Of a stretch of DNA of 64,000 bases, positions 1-9,858 are shown piece after piece. Source of the DNA: Thalassospira mesophila (GTDB lineage: Bacteria > Pseudomonadota > Alphaproteobacteria > Rhodospirillales > Thalassospiraceae); the NCBI RefSeq assembly GCF_002115755.1, contig NZ_JFKA01000005.1, forward strand, positions 248,001-312,000, given 5' to 3'. The notes below the pieces were generated by a model. It was not told the origin of the DNA. It saw only the letters and a program-made list of their open reading frames with translations, and ran no database searches. Each line of letters opens with the position of its first letter. The stretch's first letter is position 1. Both the position numbers and the translations under genes were made by a program.

Positions 1-255
1 CTCGGCCGGGGTTACGGCCTGCCCGTCCACATCAACACCGGGTTGATATTCCACACCCGGTTCCGGCTGATAGGCGACGACGGCTTCGCAGGCGTTTTTG
101 CTAACCGTGACGGTTGGCGGCGAAGATGCCGTCGATTCTTTTTGCACAGAATCCGCAGCAAAACCGGGGCCTGAAAAAGCTGTAAGTGCAGCAAAAACAG
201 CTACAAGCACCTGTAAACACGCCTTTTTAGTCGGAAAAAGAACAAACAGCCGCAT
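1..255 (-). CDS. Exported protein of unknown function, N-terminal part only
   Basis: The reverse strand is open from the ATG at 255 to the left edge, giving 85 residues with no stop. The N-terminus is a clear Sec signal peptide: a short charged start with two lysines, a hydrophobic core (LQVLVAVFAALTAF) and a GFA-ADS cleavage site near residue 33. The mature part begins Ser/Thr/Val-rich and then shows a repeated short pattern (YQPEPGVEYQPGVDVDG). An AGAAGG ribosome site lies about 9 bases before the ATG. The reading frame has low-complexity Pro/Val character typical of a periplasmic or envelope protein. I do not recognise the family and assign no function. The rest of the gene lies outside the window. 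Confidence 0.75.
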   Translation of the reverse strand, partial: MRLFVLFPTKKACLQVLVAVFAALTAFSGPGFAADSVQKESTASSPPTVTVSKNACEAVVAYQPEPGVEYQPGVDVDGQAVTPAE

Positions 256-556
256 GGCAAAAACACCTTCTAACTATTTGACGTAACAAGATTTTGTTAC
301 ACAACGTTACATCCATTTGTGAAGTTTGGTCAAAACATCTTGCATAAACGTGAATTATATGGCTTTTTAACCGTCCTGAAACGACGCAAGATCGTGATGG
401 ATAGACGAACCGCAGCCGCTCAAAAAATGCGGGAGGCTTTTTTGCCAATAAGCACAAAAGAAGCAGGCGCGACGTCGAAAAAAAACCTGTGCCAATGAGC
501 CCAGGTCTAGGAGGAAGTAATAAAGATAACGGGAAAACAGCTATAAAATAGCGCTA

Positions 557-588
557 AAGCAAGATCTTAGGGTCTTGCTTTTTTTTTG
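557..588 (+). terminator. Rho-independent terminator facing right
   Basis: A perfect 8-bp stem (AAGCAAGA / TCTTGCTT) with an 8-base loop is followed directly by seven more T residues. It faces right, yet no rightward gene is seen in 1-556. Confidence 0.7.
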
Positions 589-608
589 TTCCCGCACCCC
601 GAATTTCG

Positions 609-644
609 CAAAAAGCAAAAGGGGAAATCCCGGAAGATTTCCCC
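609..644 (-). terminator. Terminator of the leftward block ending with the DUF1467 gene
   Basis: The 9-bp stem GGGGAAATC / GATTTCCCC at 621-644 is followed on the reverse strand by TTTTGCTTTTT. It lies about 30 bases after the stop of the 675-926 gene and probably ends the long nuo-to-DUF1467 transcription unit or its last segment. Confidence 0.7.
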
Positions 645-674
645 TGCCATCTGTTTGACCAACGCATATGGGCC

Positions 675-926
675 CTATTTAAAGGCGTCTGCAGCCGGGC
701 GAATATCGATCAGGCCACTGGTAATGACAAAATAGGCAATCGCCCACAGGATGGCCGAAATCAAAGATGTTGCGAGGATTTTCTTCCACATATGGGGCTG
801 TTGTGGCGCACCGCTGTCATGGCCTTTTTCAACCACTTCCTGGCGACGCACCCCAACGGGCAATACCGTAAACAATACCAGCCACCAAATAATCAGATAG
901 GTGACACACCCTGAAAACCAGCCCAT
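675..926 (-). CDS. DUF1467 family small membrane protein
   Basis: This is an 83-residue protein with two hydrophobic segments (about residues 5-23 and 49-70) flanking a short polar stretch containing VGVRRQEVV. The MGWFSGCVTY start and the LPVGVRRQ motif match DUF1467, a small alphaproteobacterial inner-membrane family without known function. The ATG at 926 is preferred over the TTG at 941 because AAGGA lies six bases before it and the family starts at MGWF. It sits downstream of methylmalonyl-CoA epimerase in the same direction, an arrangement that recurs in alphaproteobacteria as far as I know. It is followed by a strong terminator. Confidence 0.8.
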   Translation of the reverse strand: MGWFSGCVTYLIIWWLVLFTVLPVGVRRQEVVEKGHDSGAPQQPHMWKKILATSLISAILWAIAYFVITSGLIDIRPAADAFK

Positions 927-1020
927 AGGACATCCTTGCAAAAACAGTTCAGCATTACCGTGACTCTAATCGCCACGCCCTGCCTGCAGTAATCATTCCC
1001 ACAGGACCGGCACGCTCAGA

Positions 1021-1425
1021 TCAGATTTGTTCAAGTTCAACCAGCGTGCCATTAAAATCCTTGGGATGCAAAAAAAGAACCGGCTTGCCATGCGCCCCGT
1101 TTTTCGGCTCGCCCGTGCCCAGAATACGCGCCCCCTGCGCAATCAGACGGTCCCGCGCGGCCAGTATGTCTTCCACCTCGTAACAAACGTGGTGAATGCC
1201 CCCGGCCGTATTTTTTTCCAGAAACGACCGGATCGGCGAATTTTCGCCCAACGGATATAAAAGTTCGATCTTGGTATTGGGCAGTTCAACAAAAACCACC
1301 CGCACACCATGATCAGGTTCGTCCTGCGGTTCGGAAACATGTGCGCCCAAAACATCGCGATAAAGGCGTATGCCTTCGTCAAGATCGGGAACGGCAATGG
1401 CAACATGATTTAGTCGGCCAATCAT
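1021..1425 (-). CDS. mce: Methylmalonyl-CoA epimerase
   Basis: This is a 134-residue vicinal-oxygen-chelate (glyoxalase fold) protein. It interconverts (S)- and (R)-methylmalonyl-CoA in propionyl-CoA catabolism in the cytoplasm. Two half-domains are visible, beginning LNHVAIAVPDLDE (about residue 4) and GGIHHVCYEVED (about residue 75). They carry the metal-binding His of LNHVAIAV, the internal Glu of TKIELLYP, the His of IHHVCYEV and the terminal Glu of TLVELEQI. The length matches the family. The start at 1425 (MIGRLNHV) has AGGAG seven bases upstream; a longer in-frame version from 1473 lacks such a site. It follows rnj in the same direction after about 75 bases. Confidence 0.93.
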   Translation of the reverse strand: MIGRLNHVAIAVPDLDEGIRLYRDVLGAHVSEPQDEPDHGVRVVFVELPNTKIELLYPLGENSPIRSFLEKNTAGGIHHVCYEVEDILAARDRLIAQGARILGTGEPKNGAHGKPVLFLHPKDFNGTLVELEQI

Positions 1426-1462
1426 GGCGGGCTCCTGCTTGCATCCTGTTTCAAAACGAATA

Positions 1463-1493
1463 TTGCCCCGCATCTGCGATCAGCGCGGGGCAA
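1463..1493 (-). terminator. Hairpin in the gap between RNase J and epimerase genes
   Basis: The 9-bp inverted repeat TTGCCCCGC / GCGGGGCAA lies between the rnj stop and the mce start. The reverse-strand tail after it (TATTCGTTTTG) is only weakly U-rich, so it may attenuate transcription or process the message rather than terminate it fully. Confidence 0.4.
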
Positions 1494-1499
1494 CAGGCA

Positions 1500-3173
1500 T
1501 TATTCTTCGGTGACACGCATCAGGTGAACTTCGATCAGCGGACGTTTGCCCTGCTTTTGACGAATGGGTCGGCGCACGGCCTGGCGAATGGCCAGGATAA
1601 CTGCCGAATCATTAAGCACTTCGTCGTCATCAAGCTGATCGACCCGATTGCCGATTTCGGCAGCAAAACGGTTCAGTTGCACATCGTCGTCTGCTTCGTC
1701 AAAAAGACTGGGCGCCGTAATCATGGGTTCGCCCACCATTTCGCCAAACTGGTTGAGCACCACGGTCACAAACATCACACCATTCCACATGATGCGATTA
1801 CGATTGCGAATGGTGTTGGAATCCCGTTTGATCAGCCGTCCGCCATCCAGGCACAAAATACCGGTATCGACTTCCTCGATCACGCTGGCAAAGCCCGGCG
1901 ACAAGCGAATAACCGTGCCATCATGCGGGATGACTGTTTCGGGTATCTGGCATTCGCGGCCCAGATTGGCCTGTTCACGCAAATGGCGCGGTTCACCATG
2001 CACCGGCACCAGAATTTTGGGTCGGGTTAGTTGATACATACGGGCAAGATCGGCCCGCCCCGGATGACCGGACACATGGATCGGCTCGTCGCGGGCGGTG
2101 ATTACGTTGATGCCACGTTTGATCAGGGAATTTTGAATATAACCAATCGATTTTTCGTTGCCCGGAATTTCCCGTGCCGAAAAAATCACGGTATCCCCGG
2201 CATCAAGCTGAATGGTCGGGTGTTCGCCGCGCGCAATGCGGGCCATAGCCGCGCGGGGTTCGCCCTGCGACCCGGTGCAAACCAACAACACCTGATCCTT
2301 GGGAACTTCCATCGCGTCTTCGTCGGATAACAAATTAGGGTATCCGGTAAGATAGCCCACCTTTTTTGCGACCTCTGTAACCCTGCGCATCGACCGTCCG
2401 GCAAGGGCAACACAGCGCCCGCTTTCGTGAGCAGCCTCTATAATCGACTGAATACGCGCAACATTGGTGGCAAAACAGGCAATAGCAATGCGTCCGGTGG
2501 GTATTTTGGCAAACAGTTCCACCAGATTACGGGCAACCTGCCCTTCCGAGCCGGTCTCCCCTTGGGAAAACACATTGGTCGAGTCACAAATAAGGGCATT
2601 TACGCCTTCATCGCCCAAGGCTTCCAGCTTGGCCAGGTCAGCAGCACTGCCCACTTGTGGATCAGGGTCAAATTTCCAGTCGCCGGTATGGACCACAAGC
2701 CCCTTGGGCGTGCGAATGGCAAGGGCATTTGGTTCCAGAATCGAATGGGTCATCGTGACCATTTCGATGTCAAAGTCGCCAAGTTTAAAACGCCCGCCCA
2801 GTTCAATTTCGTGAATGGGAACCTGATCGGCAAAATCGGTTTCGGCCAATTTGGCACGCAAAAATTCGGCGGCAAACGGGGTTGCATAAATCGGGCAACG
2901 CAGACGCGGCCACATATAGGGCACCGCCCCAAGGTGATCTTCGTGGGCGTGGGTTAAAACCAGCCCCAGAAGTTTGTCTTTGCGGGCTTCGATAAAGGAC
3001 GGGTCCGGCATGACAACATCAACGCCAGGCAAGCCTTCCTCACCAAAGGAAACCCCCATATCAACCATCAACCACTGGTCATTATAGCCATAGAGATTAA
3101 GGTTCATCCCGATCTCGCCGGAACCACCCAGCGGGACAAACAGCAACTCATCCTTTGGCAAAAACAAATCCAC
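1500..3173 (-). CDS. rnj: Ribonuclease J
   Basis: A 557-residue metallo-beta-lactamase/beta-CASP ribonuclease, a 5'-to-3' exo- and endoribonuclease acting in mRNA decay and rRNA maturation in alphaproteobacteria. The N-terminal zinc-binding motif LTHAHEDHLGA lies near residue 74. ALAIRTPKGLVVHTGDWK, the beta-CASP region with CTGSQGEP, and HVSGHPGRADL and VPVHGEPRH further on are all typical. The length fits the family. The start is GTG at 3173, preceded by GAGG, giving the usual opening (ELLFVPLGGSGEIGMNLN). It lies downstream of coaX (about 74-base gap) in the same direction; birA-coaX-rnj following nuoN is an order I recall from other alphaproteobacteria. Confidence 0.95.
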   Translation of the reverse strand: MDLFLPKDELLFVPLGGSGEIGMNLNLYGYNDQWLMVDMGVSFGEEGLPGVDVVMPDPSFIEARKDKLLGLVLTHAHEDHLGAVPYMWPRLRCPIYATPFAAEFLRAKLAETDFADQVPIHEIELGGRFKLGDFDIEMVTMTHSILEPNALAIRTPKGLVVHTGDWKFDPDPQVGSAADLAKLEALGDEGVNALICDSTNVFSQGETGSEGQVARNLVELFAKIPTGRIAIACFATNVARIQSIIEAAHESGRCVALAGRSMRRVTEVAKKVGYLTGYPNLLSDEDAMEVPKDQVLLVCTGSQGEPRAAMARIARGEHPTIQLDAGDTVIFSAREIPGNEKSIGYIQNSLIKRGINVITARDEPIHVSGHPGRADLARMYQLTRPKILVPVHGEPRHLREQANLGRECQIPETVIPHDGTVIRLSPGFASVIEEVDTGILCLDGGRLIKRDSNTIRNRNRIMWNGVMFVTVVLNQFGEMVGEPMITAPSLFDEADDDVQLNRFAAEIGNRVDQLDDDEVLNDSAVILAIRQAVRRPIRQKQGKRPLIEVHLMRVTEE

Positions 3174-3247
3174 GAAACCTCACTTTTCCGATCAAACCGA
3201 TTGCGAAACGTATGAAAAACCATACGCAGCCAATAACATAAATTCTT

Positions 3248-4045
3248 TTACGCCAATTGTCCGGCTTTGTCGTTTTCCAAATTTTGACGATATATCATCA
3301 AAAGCCCCAGCATCGTCAAATCGCCGTGCGAATGACCAATTTCGTCAATCGCCTTTGCAAATAACGGTGCAAGGCCACCTGTGGCAACAACCTTCATTGC
3401 CGGTTCGTTCTGCTGGCTGCGAATACGCGCCAAAAGTCCTTCGATCATTGAAATATAGCCCCAATACACGCCCGACTGCATTGCTTCGACGGTATTTTTG
3501 CCAACCACGTTGCCCGGTGCCTCGACGGCAACCATGGGCAATTGCGCCGCCGCCATATGCAGGGCCTTGATCGATAAATTAACCCCAGGCGCAATAATAC
3601 CGCCCAGATAATTCCCCTGCCCGTCAATAACATCAAATGTGGTGGCTGTGCCAAAATCCAGCACCACCAGCGGGCCGCCAAACAAACGATGGGCCGCCAC
3701 AGCATTCACCAGCCGGTCCGCGCCCACTTCGCTGGGCCGATCCATGATGACTTTCATTTTCAAGTCAACATTCGGGCTGCCAACGATCATGGGGTCGACA
3801 CTAAAATACTGGCGACACAGGGTCTTCAAACTGAACTCGGCGGCAGGCACAACCGTTGCAATGATCGCACCGCTAATAGCATCGCGGGGAACGCCCGATA
3901 GTTCGAAAAGATGATGAAGCCAGACACCCAGTTCGTCTGCGGTGCGCTCAACCGTTGTTGAACAGCGCCACTGCCCTTTTATGGCATCGCCGTCAAATAC
4001 GGCAAAAACGATATTGGTATTTCCAGCATCTATTGCCAGCAACAT
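3248..4045 (-). CDS. coaX: Type III pantothenate kinase
   Basis: A 265-residue ASKHA-fold kinase that phosphorylates pantothenate in the first step of coenzyme A synthesis. The phosphate-binding DAGNTNIVFAVFDG is at residue 6, the pantothenate-pocket GADRLVNAVAA near 108 and DFGTATTFDVI near 130, followed by GGIIAPGVNLS and a C-terminal VATGGLAPLF. All of these are hallmarks of CoaX, which is unrelated to CoaA. The start at 4045 gives MLLAIDAGNTN, as expected for the family. It sits between birA and rnj, all leftward, with gaps of about 75 bases on each side. Confidence 0.96.
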   Translation of the reverse strand: MLLAIDAGNTNIVFAVFDGDAIKGQWRCSTTVERTADELGVWLHHLFELSGVPRDAISGAIIATVVPAAEFSLKTLCRQYFSVDPMIVGSPNVDLKMKVIMDRPSEVGADRLVNAVAAHRLFGGPLVVLDFGTATTFDVIDGQGNYLGGIIAPGVNLSIKALHMAAAQLPMVAVEAPGNVVGKNTVEAMQSGVYWGYISMIEGLLARIRSQQNEPAMKVVATGGLAPLFAKAIDEIGHSHGDLTMLGLLMIYRQNLENDKAGQLA

Positions 4046-4119
4046 GGTCGCTCATGGTTTCCCTGGTTAAGATGCCTGATATGGCATCTTCATTGTCCCA
4101 AAGCGAAAGGCGCGTCCGG

Positions 4120-4878
4120 TCAGCTTTTGAAAAACACTTCGCCCGCGCCGATAACATGCTCCGTGCCATTCTCGTCTTTTAAAATCAGGGACCCGCCATG
4201 ATCAAGCCCGACGAAAGTCCCGTTAAGGGTGCGCTCGCTTAACCGCGCCACAATCGGCTCGCCAAAACCATAGGCGCGCGCCAGCCAGCTTTCGCGCACA
4301 GCGTCAAACCCGCGGGCGTGCCATTGCGCCAACAAATCATCAATACGGGCACTGTAGGCCGAAATAAGGTCTTCGATGCGAATCATGGCGCCAAGATCGG
4401 CCAGAGAGGTAGAGGGGCGGTCAACGTCATCAGGATGAAATGCAATATTCACCCCGGTGCCAATCACCAGATAATCGGTATCGCGGCCAGAAAGCGACGC
4501 ACTTTCGAGCAAAATGCCGCACAATTTTCGCCCGTTAACCATCAGGTCATTGGGCCACTTGCATTTGGGGGTTACCTGCCCTGCCGTAACAATATCGATG
4601 GCTTCGGCCATTGCCAAAGAGACCAGAAATGTCAGGCGGGCTGATTCTTGTAACGGGCAATCGGGGCGCAACAAAAGTGACAGGAACAGATTGCCAACCG
4701 GCGATCTCCATTCCCGCCCCCGGCGCCCGCGACCAGCAAGCTGGAGCCGGGCCCAAATAAGGGCGCCACTTGGGGCGCCCTTATCTCCGAGGCGCTTGGC
4801 CTCTTCATTGGTACTGTCGATGACGTCGTGGAAATGCAGAACATATCCGTTAGGAAGACGTACGACAGGATCGCGCAT
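4120..4878 (-). CDS. birA: Biotin--[acetyl-CoA-carboxylase] ligase
   Basis: A 252-residue biotin protein ligase that makes biotinyl-AMP and transfers biotin to the carboxyl carrier protein of acetyl-CoA carboxylase. The motifs are DVIDSTNEEAK near residue 17, then GRGRRGREWRSP (the biotinyl-AMP loop) and KWPNDLMVNGRKLCGIL around residue 100. There is no N-terminal helix-turn-helix, so it is a monofunctional enzyme without the repressor domain of E. coli BirA. The start at 4878 lies one base after the nuoN stop codon, which argues for translational coupling; an upstream ATG at 4917 would run into nuoN and lacks a good ribosome site. Confidence 0.94.
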   Translation of the reverse strand: MRDPVVRLPNGYVLHFHDVIDSTNEEAKRLGDKGAPSGALIWARLQLAGRGRRGREWRSPVGNLFLSLLLRPDCPLQESARLTFLVSLAMAEAIDIVTAGQVTPKCKWPNDLMVNGRKLCGILLESASLSGRDTDYLVIGTGVNIAFHPDDVDRPSTSLADLGAMIRIEDLISAYSARIDDLLAQWHARGFDAVRESWLARAYGFGEPIVARLSERTLNGTFVGLDHGGSLILKDENGTEHVIGAGEVFFKS

Positions 4879-4879
4879 A

Positions 4880-6325
4880 TTAATGTCCGAACAGTGAGGA
4901 AGCAGCGGCCGCAGCACTATCGGTTAACGGGTTCGGGAAGAACACGAAAACCATAATAATGATGGTGGCCACAGCCATGATCACATTAAGTTCGGTGCCG
5001 TTGCGATCAAAGCCTTCGACCGGTTCATCGAAATACATAACCTTGATCACGCGCAAATAGTAATACGCGCTGACAACCGAGGTCACCAAACCGATCACCG
5101 CCAGGGTAATCAGGCCGGAATCAACGGCGGCCTTGAACACATAGAACTTACCGAAGAACCCGGCGAGCGGCGGAATACCAGCCATCGAGAACATCAGAAG
5201 TGCCGTTGCCGCAGCCATCAGCGGTTTGGTCCGGGACAGGCCCGACAAATCGGCAATTTCTTCGACCATACGATCATGACGACGCATCGACAGGATAACG
5301 GCGAAGGTACCGATATTCATCACCAGATAAATACCCAGATAAACCAGCACGGCCTGAACACCAGCCTCTGTTCCTGCGGCCAGCCCGACAAGAGCAAAAC
5401 CAACATGACCGATTGATGAATAAGCCATCAGACGTTTGATATTGTTCTGGCGCAGGGCCGCAAACGAGCCCCAAACCATCGAGAGGATGGAAACCAGAAC
5501 AATGATCTGCTGCCAGTCGGCGACGACATGGGCAAACGGCCCCAGTGCAACCCGCACGAACAGGGCCAAACCGGCAACTTTCGGGGCAACCGCAAAGAAT
5601 GCGGTTACCGGGGTCGGTGCGCCTTCGTAAACGTCCGGCGTCCACATATGGAACGGTGCGGCCGAAACCTTGAAGCACAGACCGGCGAAAATAAACGCCA
5701 GCCCCACCAGCGTTCCAACCGACAGACCGCCGTTGCTAACAGCGTCGCTGATCACATTAAAGTTGGTTGAACCGGTAAAGCCATAAACCATCGACATGCC
5801 GTAAAGCAGCATTCCCGAGGCAATCGAACCCAGAACAAAGTATTTCAGGCCCGATTCTGTGGCACGCACGGTGTCACGACGAATGGCCGCAACAACGTAA
5901 AGTGCCAGACTTTGCAGTTCCAGACCGACATAAAGCGACAGCATGTCAGATGCCGAAACCATGGCCATCATGCCAACGGTTGCCAGCATCAGCAGGATCG
6001 GAAATTCAAAGCGTGCCATCCGTTCGCGTTCAGCGAACTTCATCGACATGATCACACCAAGAGCCGAACCGGTCAGGATCAGAACCTTGCAGAACCGCGC
6101 AAACGGATCCGCCAGGAACTGGCCTGAAAATGCCGACCCGTTATCGCCCGTGATCACAAGGATCACGGCGATAACCATCGCGCCAACAGCAGCCCAGGAA
6201 ACGGTGCGGAACGAACGGTCCTTGCCGGTGAAAACGCCCAGCATCAATAACGCAAGCGATGCAACGGCCATAAAGATTTCGGGCAATGCCACCCCGAGGT
6301 TGAGCATAGAATCTCCCATGTTCAT
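4880..6325 (-). CDS. nuoN: NADH-quinone oxidoreductase subunit N
   Basis: A 481-residue antiporter-like membrane subunit of complex I with about 14 hydrophobic helices, one of the three proton-pumping subunits. Conserved motifs include [13 protein letters not shown] (with the key Glu), [30 protein letters not shown] with the pumping Lys, and [13 protein letters not shown]. Three in-frame ATGs are possible: 6325, 6319 and 6307. The AAGGGG sequence is best spaced for 6319 and GGGAG for 6307; 6325 is kept as the longest version. It is the last gene of the nuo operon and is followed within one base by birA. Confidence 0.96.
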   Translation of the reverse strand: MNMGDSMLNLGVALPEIFMAVASLALLMLGVFTGKDRSFRTVSWAAVGAMVIAVILVITGDNGSAFSGQFLADPFARFCKVLILTGSALGVIMSMKFAERERMARFEFPILLMLATVGMMAMVSASDMLSLYVGLELQSLALYVVAAIRRDTVRATESGLKYFVLGSIASGMLLYGMSMVYGFTGSTNFNVISDAVSNGGLSVGTLVGLAFIFAGLCFKVSAAPFHMWTPDVYEGAPTPVTAFFAVAPKVAGLALFVRVALGPFAHVVADWQQIIVLVSILSMVWGSFAALRQNNIKRLMAYSSIGHVGFALVGLAAGTEAGVQAVLVYLGIYLVMNIGTFAVILSMRRHDRMVEEIADLSGLSRTKPLMAAATALLMFSMAGIPPLAGFFGKFYVFKAAVDSGLITLAVIGLVTSVVSAYYYLRVIKVMYFDEPVEGFDRNGTELNVIMAVATIIIMVFVFFPNPLTDSAAAAASSLFGH

Positions 6326-6330
6326 TCCCC

Positions 6331-7848
6331 TTAATTCGCCGCAAGCTGCGCGGCACTTGCCGCAGCGGCCTGCGCCGTTTCAACTTGGTTGACCAAATGC
6401 AGAACCGATGCATGCATGATATCGAGGAACGAGCTGGGATAGATCCCCATCCACAGAACCACAATAATCAGCGGCGCAAACAGCAGCCATTCCCGCGGGC
6501 TCAGATCAAGAATGTTCTTAAGGTTTTCCTTGGTCAGTGCCCCGAAAATGATCCGGCGATACAGATAAAGCGCATAGGCCGCACCGAGGATCAGACCGGT
6601 TGAGGCAAAGAAAGCAACCCAGGTATTGGCTTCAAAAGCCCCCAACAGGGTCAGGATTTCGCCAACAAAGCCACCAGTACCGGGCAAGCCAACCGACGCC
6701 ATGGTAAAGAACATGAACGTGAAGGCATAGCCTGGCATGCGGTGAACAAGGCCGCCATAGGCATCAATTTCGCGGGTGTGCATGCGATCGTAAATCACGC
6801 CAACACACAGGAACAATGCACCGGACACCACACCGTGGCTCAGCATCTGAAAGATCGAACCTTCAAGACCATGCTGATTAAAGGTGAAGGCACCAACAGT
6901 GACAATACCCATATGCGCGACAGAGGAATAAGCGATCAGCTTTTTCATGTCTTCCTGTGCCAGTGCCACCAGAGAGGTATAGATAATGGCAATGATCGAC
7001 AGGGTGAAAATCAGCGGGGCAAAGGTTTCAGATGCCAGCGGCAACATCGGCAACGAGAACCGCAGGAAACCGTACCCACCCATTTTCAAAAGCACACCGG
7101 CCAGAATAACGGAACCTGCCGTCGGTGCTTCCACGTGGGCATCGGGCAACCAGGTGTGGACCGGCCACATCGGCACCTTGACCGCAAAGGAGGCAAAGAA
7201 AGCAAGCCACATCCATAGCTGGGCCTGATAGCTGAAGGTATGCGTCATCAGGGTCGGAATGTCGCTGGTGCCGGCATCGAAATACATGGCCATCAGCGCG
7301 ACCAGCATCAGAACCGAGCCCAGCAGCGTATAAAGGAACAGCTTGAAAGCTGCATATACGCGGCGCGGCCCGCCCCAGACGCCGATGATGATAAACATCG
7401 GGATCAGCACACCTTCAAAGAAGATGTAGAACAGCATGGCATCAAGCGAACTGAACATGCCGACCATCATGGTTTCAAGAACCAGGAACGCGATCATGTA
7501 TTCCTTGACCCGTTTCTGAATGGCTTCCCATGCGGAAAGAATACAGATCGGGGTCAGGAACGTTGCCAGAATGACAAACAGAACCGAAATACCGTCAACA
7601 CCCATGTGATAGGACACATTAAGGCCCGGCATCCATTCCGCCTTTTCGACGAACTGGAAGTTTGCGGTTGTTGTATCAAAGTTGATCCACAGCATCAGCG
7701 ATGCCAGGAAAGTAAATCCAGACGTCCACAGCGCGACCCAGCGCGAGTTGCGGGCGACATTCGCTTCTTCACCGCGGATCAGGAGGATAAAAAATGCCCC
7801 CAATAGCGGTAAAAAAGTGATGATCGAAAGAATTGGCCAATCACTCAT
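6331..7848 (-). CDS. nuoM: NADH-quinone oxidoreductase subunit M
   Basis: A 505-residue antiporter-like complex I subunit with about 14 transmembrane helices, one of the three proton-translocating modules of the membrane arm. [14 protein letters not shown] starts the protein, followed by [13 protein letters not shown], the Glu-bearing [20 protein letters not shown], the Lys-bearing [22 protein letters not shown] and [13 protein letters not shown]. Length and motif order are those of NuoM. It lies five bases before nuoN and six after nuoL, so the three antiporter-like subunits are tightly coupled. Confidence 0.97.
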   Translation of the reverse strand: MSDWPILSIITFLPLLGAFFILLIRGEEANVARNSRWVALWTSGFTFLASLMLWINFDTTTANFQFVEKAEWMPGLNVSYHMGVDGISVLFVILATFLTPICILSAWEAIQKRVKEYMIAFLVLETMMVGMFSSLDAMLFYIFFEGVLIPMFIIIGVWGGPRRVYAAFKLFLYTLLGSVLMLVALMAMYFDAGTSDIPTLMTHTFSYQAQLWMWLAFFASFAVKVPMWPVHTWLPDAHVEAPTAGSVILAGVLLKMGGYGFLRFSLPMLPLASETFAPLIFTLSIIAIIYTSLVALAQEDMKKLIAYSSVAHMGIVTVGAFTFNQHGLEGSIFQMLSHGVVSGALFLCVGVIYDRMHTREIDAYGGLVHRMPGYAFTFMFFTMASVGLPGTGGFVGEILTLLGAFEANTWVAFFASTGLILGAAYALYLYRRIIFGALTKENLKNILDLSPREWLLFAPLIIVVLWMGIYPSSFLDIMHASVLHLVNQVETAQAAAASAAQLAAN

Positions 7849-7854
7849 CGCCCG

Positions 7855-9849
7855 TTAACCCATCTTCCAGATTGTGTAAGACACCAAGGTCGCAATACCG
7901 ATCAGCATGGCAAACGCATAGTGGTAGACGAAGCCGCTTTGCAGGGCGCTAAAGCGCCGCGCAATATTGCGACATGCTGCAGCAACACCGTCCGGACCAA
8001 CACCGTCGATCAGGGCGCCATCGCCTGCCTTCCAAAAGCCACGACCCAAAGCAAAGGCCGGCTTGACGAAGATCGCGTTATACAGCTCGTCGAAATACCA
8101 TTTGTTCAGCAAGAAGCGGTAAACACCATTAAAGGTATTCGCCAAAGTCCGCGGCAGCGACGGCACCAGACGATACATCAACACCGCCAAAGCCAGGCCA
8201 AGCATCATGGCAACAAACGGTGCCATTTTGACCCACTCGGGAACGTGGTGTGAATTTTCCAGTGCCTGATGGTTTTCAGAAACAAAGATCGCACCGTTCC
8301 AGAAGGACAGCATCTCTTCGTAATTGCCACCAAACCAGTTTACGGCAAACCAGCCCGCAAACACCGCACCAACAGCCAGGATCAGCAACGGAACCGTCAT
8401 TACAGCCGGGCTTTCATGAACATGTGCCATGGTGCGTTCATCCGCACGCGGGGCACCAAAGAAGGTCATGAAAATCAGACGCCAGCTATAGAACGACGTC
8501 ATGAAGGCCGCAATGATCCCCATCCAGAAAGCATAGGTACCAACACCGGTATGAGCGGCAAAGGCGCTTTCAATGATCATGTCCTTGGAATAGTAACCCG
8601 CCAGGCCCGGAACACCGGTAATCGCCAAGGTCCCGATCAGCATTACGCCAAAGGTAAGCGGAACCATTTTCCAGATACCGCCCATCTTGCGCATGTCCTG
8701 TTCATCGGACATGGCATGAATGACCGAACCGGCACTGAGGAACAGCAAAGCCTTGAAAAAGCCATGTGTCATCAGGTGGAACACGCCCGCGCTATAGGCA
8801 GAAACGCCGCACGCAAAGAACATATAGCCAAGCTGTGAACAGGTCGAATAGGCAATCACACGTTTGATATCGTTCTGAACGCAACCGATGGTCGCGGCAA
8901 AGAACGCCGTGGTCGCACCGACAACCGTCACAATGGCAAGGGTGGTTTCGGCATATTCAAAAATCGGCGACAAACGCGCGACCATGAACACACCGGCCGT
9001 CACCATCGTTGCCGCGTGAATAAGGGCCGAAACCGGCGTCGGGCCTTCCATTGCGTCAGGCAGCCAGGTATGCAGGCCCAACTGGGCCGATTTCCCCATC
9101 GCGCCAACGAACAGCAGGAAGGTTGCAATGTTCAGGGCCGAAAAGTCATGACCAAGGAACACCAACGTTGCACCGGAAACTTCTTCGGCATTGGCGAAGA
9201 TGGTATCGAACTGCACCGTGCCAAACAGCACATAGACAGCAAAGATACCCAGCGCAAAGCCAAAGTCACCCACGCGGTTAACCAGGAATGCCTTGATAGC
9301 CGCCGAAGATGCCGACGGTTTGGAATACCAGAAACCAATCAGCAAATAGGATGCAAGGCCCACACCTTCCCAACCGAAAAACAGCTGGATCAGGTTGTCT
9401 GCCGTTATCAGCATCAGCATGGCAAAGGTAAACAGGCTGAGATAAGCCATGAAACGAGGCTTGTCAGGGTCGTGCGACATATAACCGATGGAATAGATAT
9501 GAACCATCGACGATACGCCGGTAACCACAATCAGCATCACGCAGGTCAGCGTATCAAACCGCAGCGACCAGTTTGCCGTGAAGTCACCCGAACTGATCCA
9601 GGTGAACAGATCGAGCGTTACCGGATTGCCGTTGAGGGCAACATCGATAAAGGCCGCAACGGACAACGCCGCCGCCGTCACCACACCCGCCACAGTTATA
9701 AGCTGTGACAGACGATCCGAGGTCGAGACACCGTGATGATGATCATCATGGGCAGCAGGTGCATTGGCTGTTTTCATCGCCCCGACAAGGGTGATCAAAC
9801 CGGCAATGATGGCCGCGATAAGGGGCAGGAAAACGATCAGAGCGTACAT
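7855..9849 (-). CDS. nuoL: NADH-quinone oxidoreductase subunit L
   Basis: A 664-residue membrane subunit of complex I, the distal proton pump with the long lateral helix at its C-terminal side. SLRFDTLTCVMLIVVTGVSS, FFGWEGVGLASYLLIGFWY, GKSAQLGLHTWLPDAMEGPT and KRVIAYSTCSQLGYMFFACG are textbook NuoL motifs in order. A His-rich cytoplasmic loop (HDDHHHG) near residue 35 is a local peculiarity and not known to be functional. It lies nine bases after nuoK and six before nuoM. Confidence 0.97.
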   Translation of the reverse strand: MYALIVFLPLIAAIIAGLITLVGAMKTANAPAAHDDHHHGVSTSDRLSQLITVAGVVTAAALSVAAFIDVALNGNPVTLDLFTWISSGDFTANWSLRFDTLTCVMLIVVTGVSSMVHIYSIGYMSHDPDKPRFMAYLSLFTFAMLMLITADNLIQLFFGWEGVGLASYLLIGFWYSKPSASSAAIKAFLVNRVGDFGFALGIFAVYVLFGTVQFDTIFANAEEVSGATLVFLGHDFSALNIATFLLFVGAMGKSAQLGLHTWLPDAMEGPTPVSALIHAATMVTAGVFMVARLSPIFEYAETTLAIVTVVGATTAFFAATIGCVQNDIKRVIAYSTCSQLGYMFFACGVSAYSAGVFHLMTHGFFKALLFLSAGSVIHAMSDEQDMRKMGGIWKMVPLTFGVMLIGTLAITGVPGLAGYYSKDMIIESAFAAHTGVGTYAFWMGIIAAFMTSFYSWRLIFMTFFGAPRADERTMAHVHESPAVMTVPLLILAVGAVFAGWFAVNWFGGNYEEMLSFWNGAIFVSENHQALENSHHVPEWVKMAPFVAMMLGLALAVLMYRLVPSLPRTLANTFNGVYRFLLNKWYFDELYNAIFVKPAFALGRGFWKAGDGALIDGVGPDGVAAACRNIARRFSALQSGFVYHYAFAMLIGIATLVSYTIWKMG

Positions 9850-9858
9850 ATCTGTGCC

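Larger units (their letters stand above)
256..660. other. 405-base intergenic stretch with a rightward terminator but no visible gene
   Basis: No convincing coding region is present on either strand. The stretch holds the promoter region of the leftward gene at 1-255 (TGTTACA-like bases near 293-312), an AGGAGG sequence at 509-514 with no usable start codon after it, and two strong hairpins described separately. A rightward terminator without an upstream rightward gene leaves room for a small RNA. Confidence 0.5.

Noticed and set aside
1341..2030. A 229-codon rightward open frame opposite mce and rnj
   Set aside because: It spans two certain genes on the other strand and reads as low-information sequence.
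9016..9708. A 230-codon rightward open frame opposite nuoL
   Set aside because: Shadow of nuoL; His/Arg/Gln-rich and without motifs.
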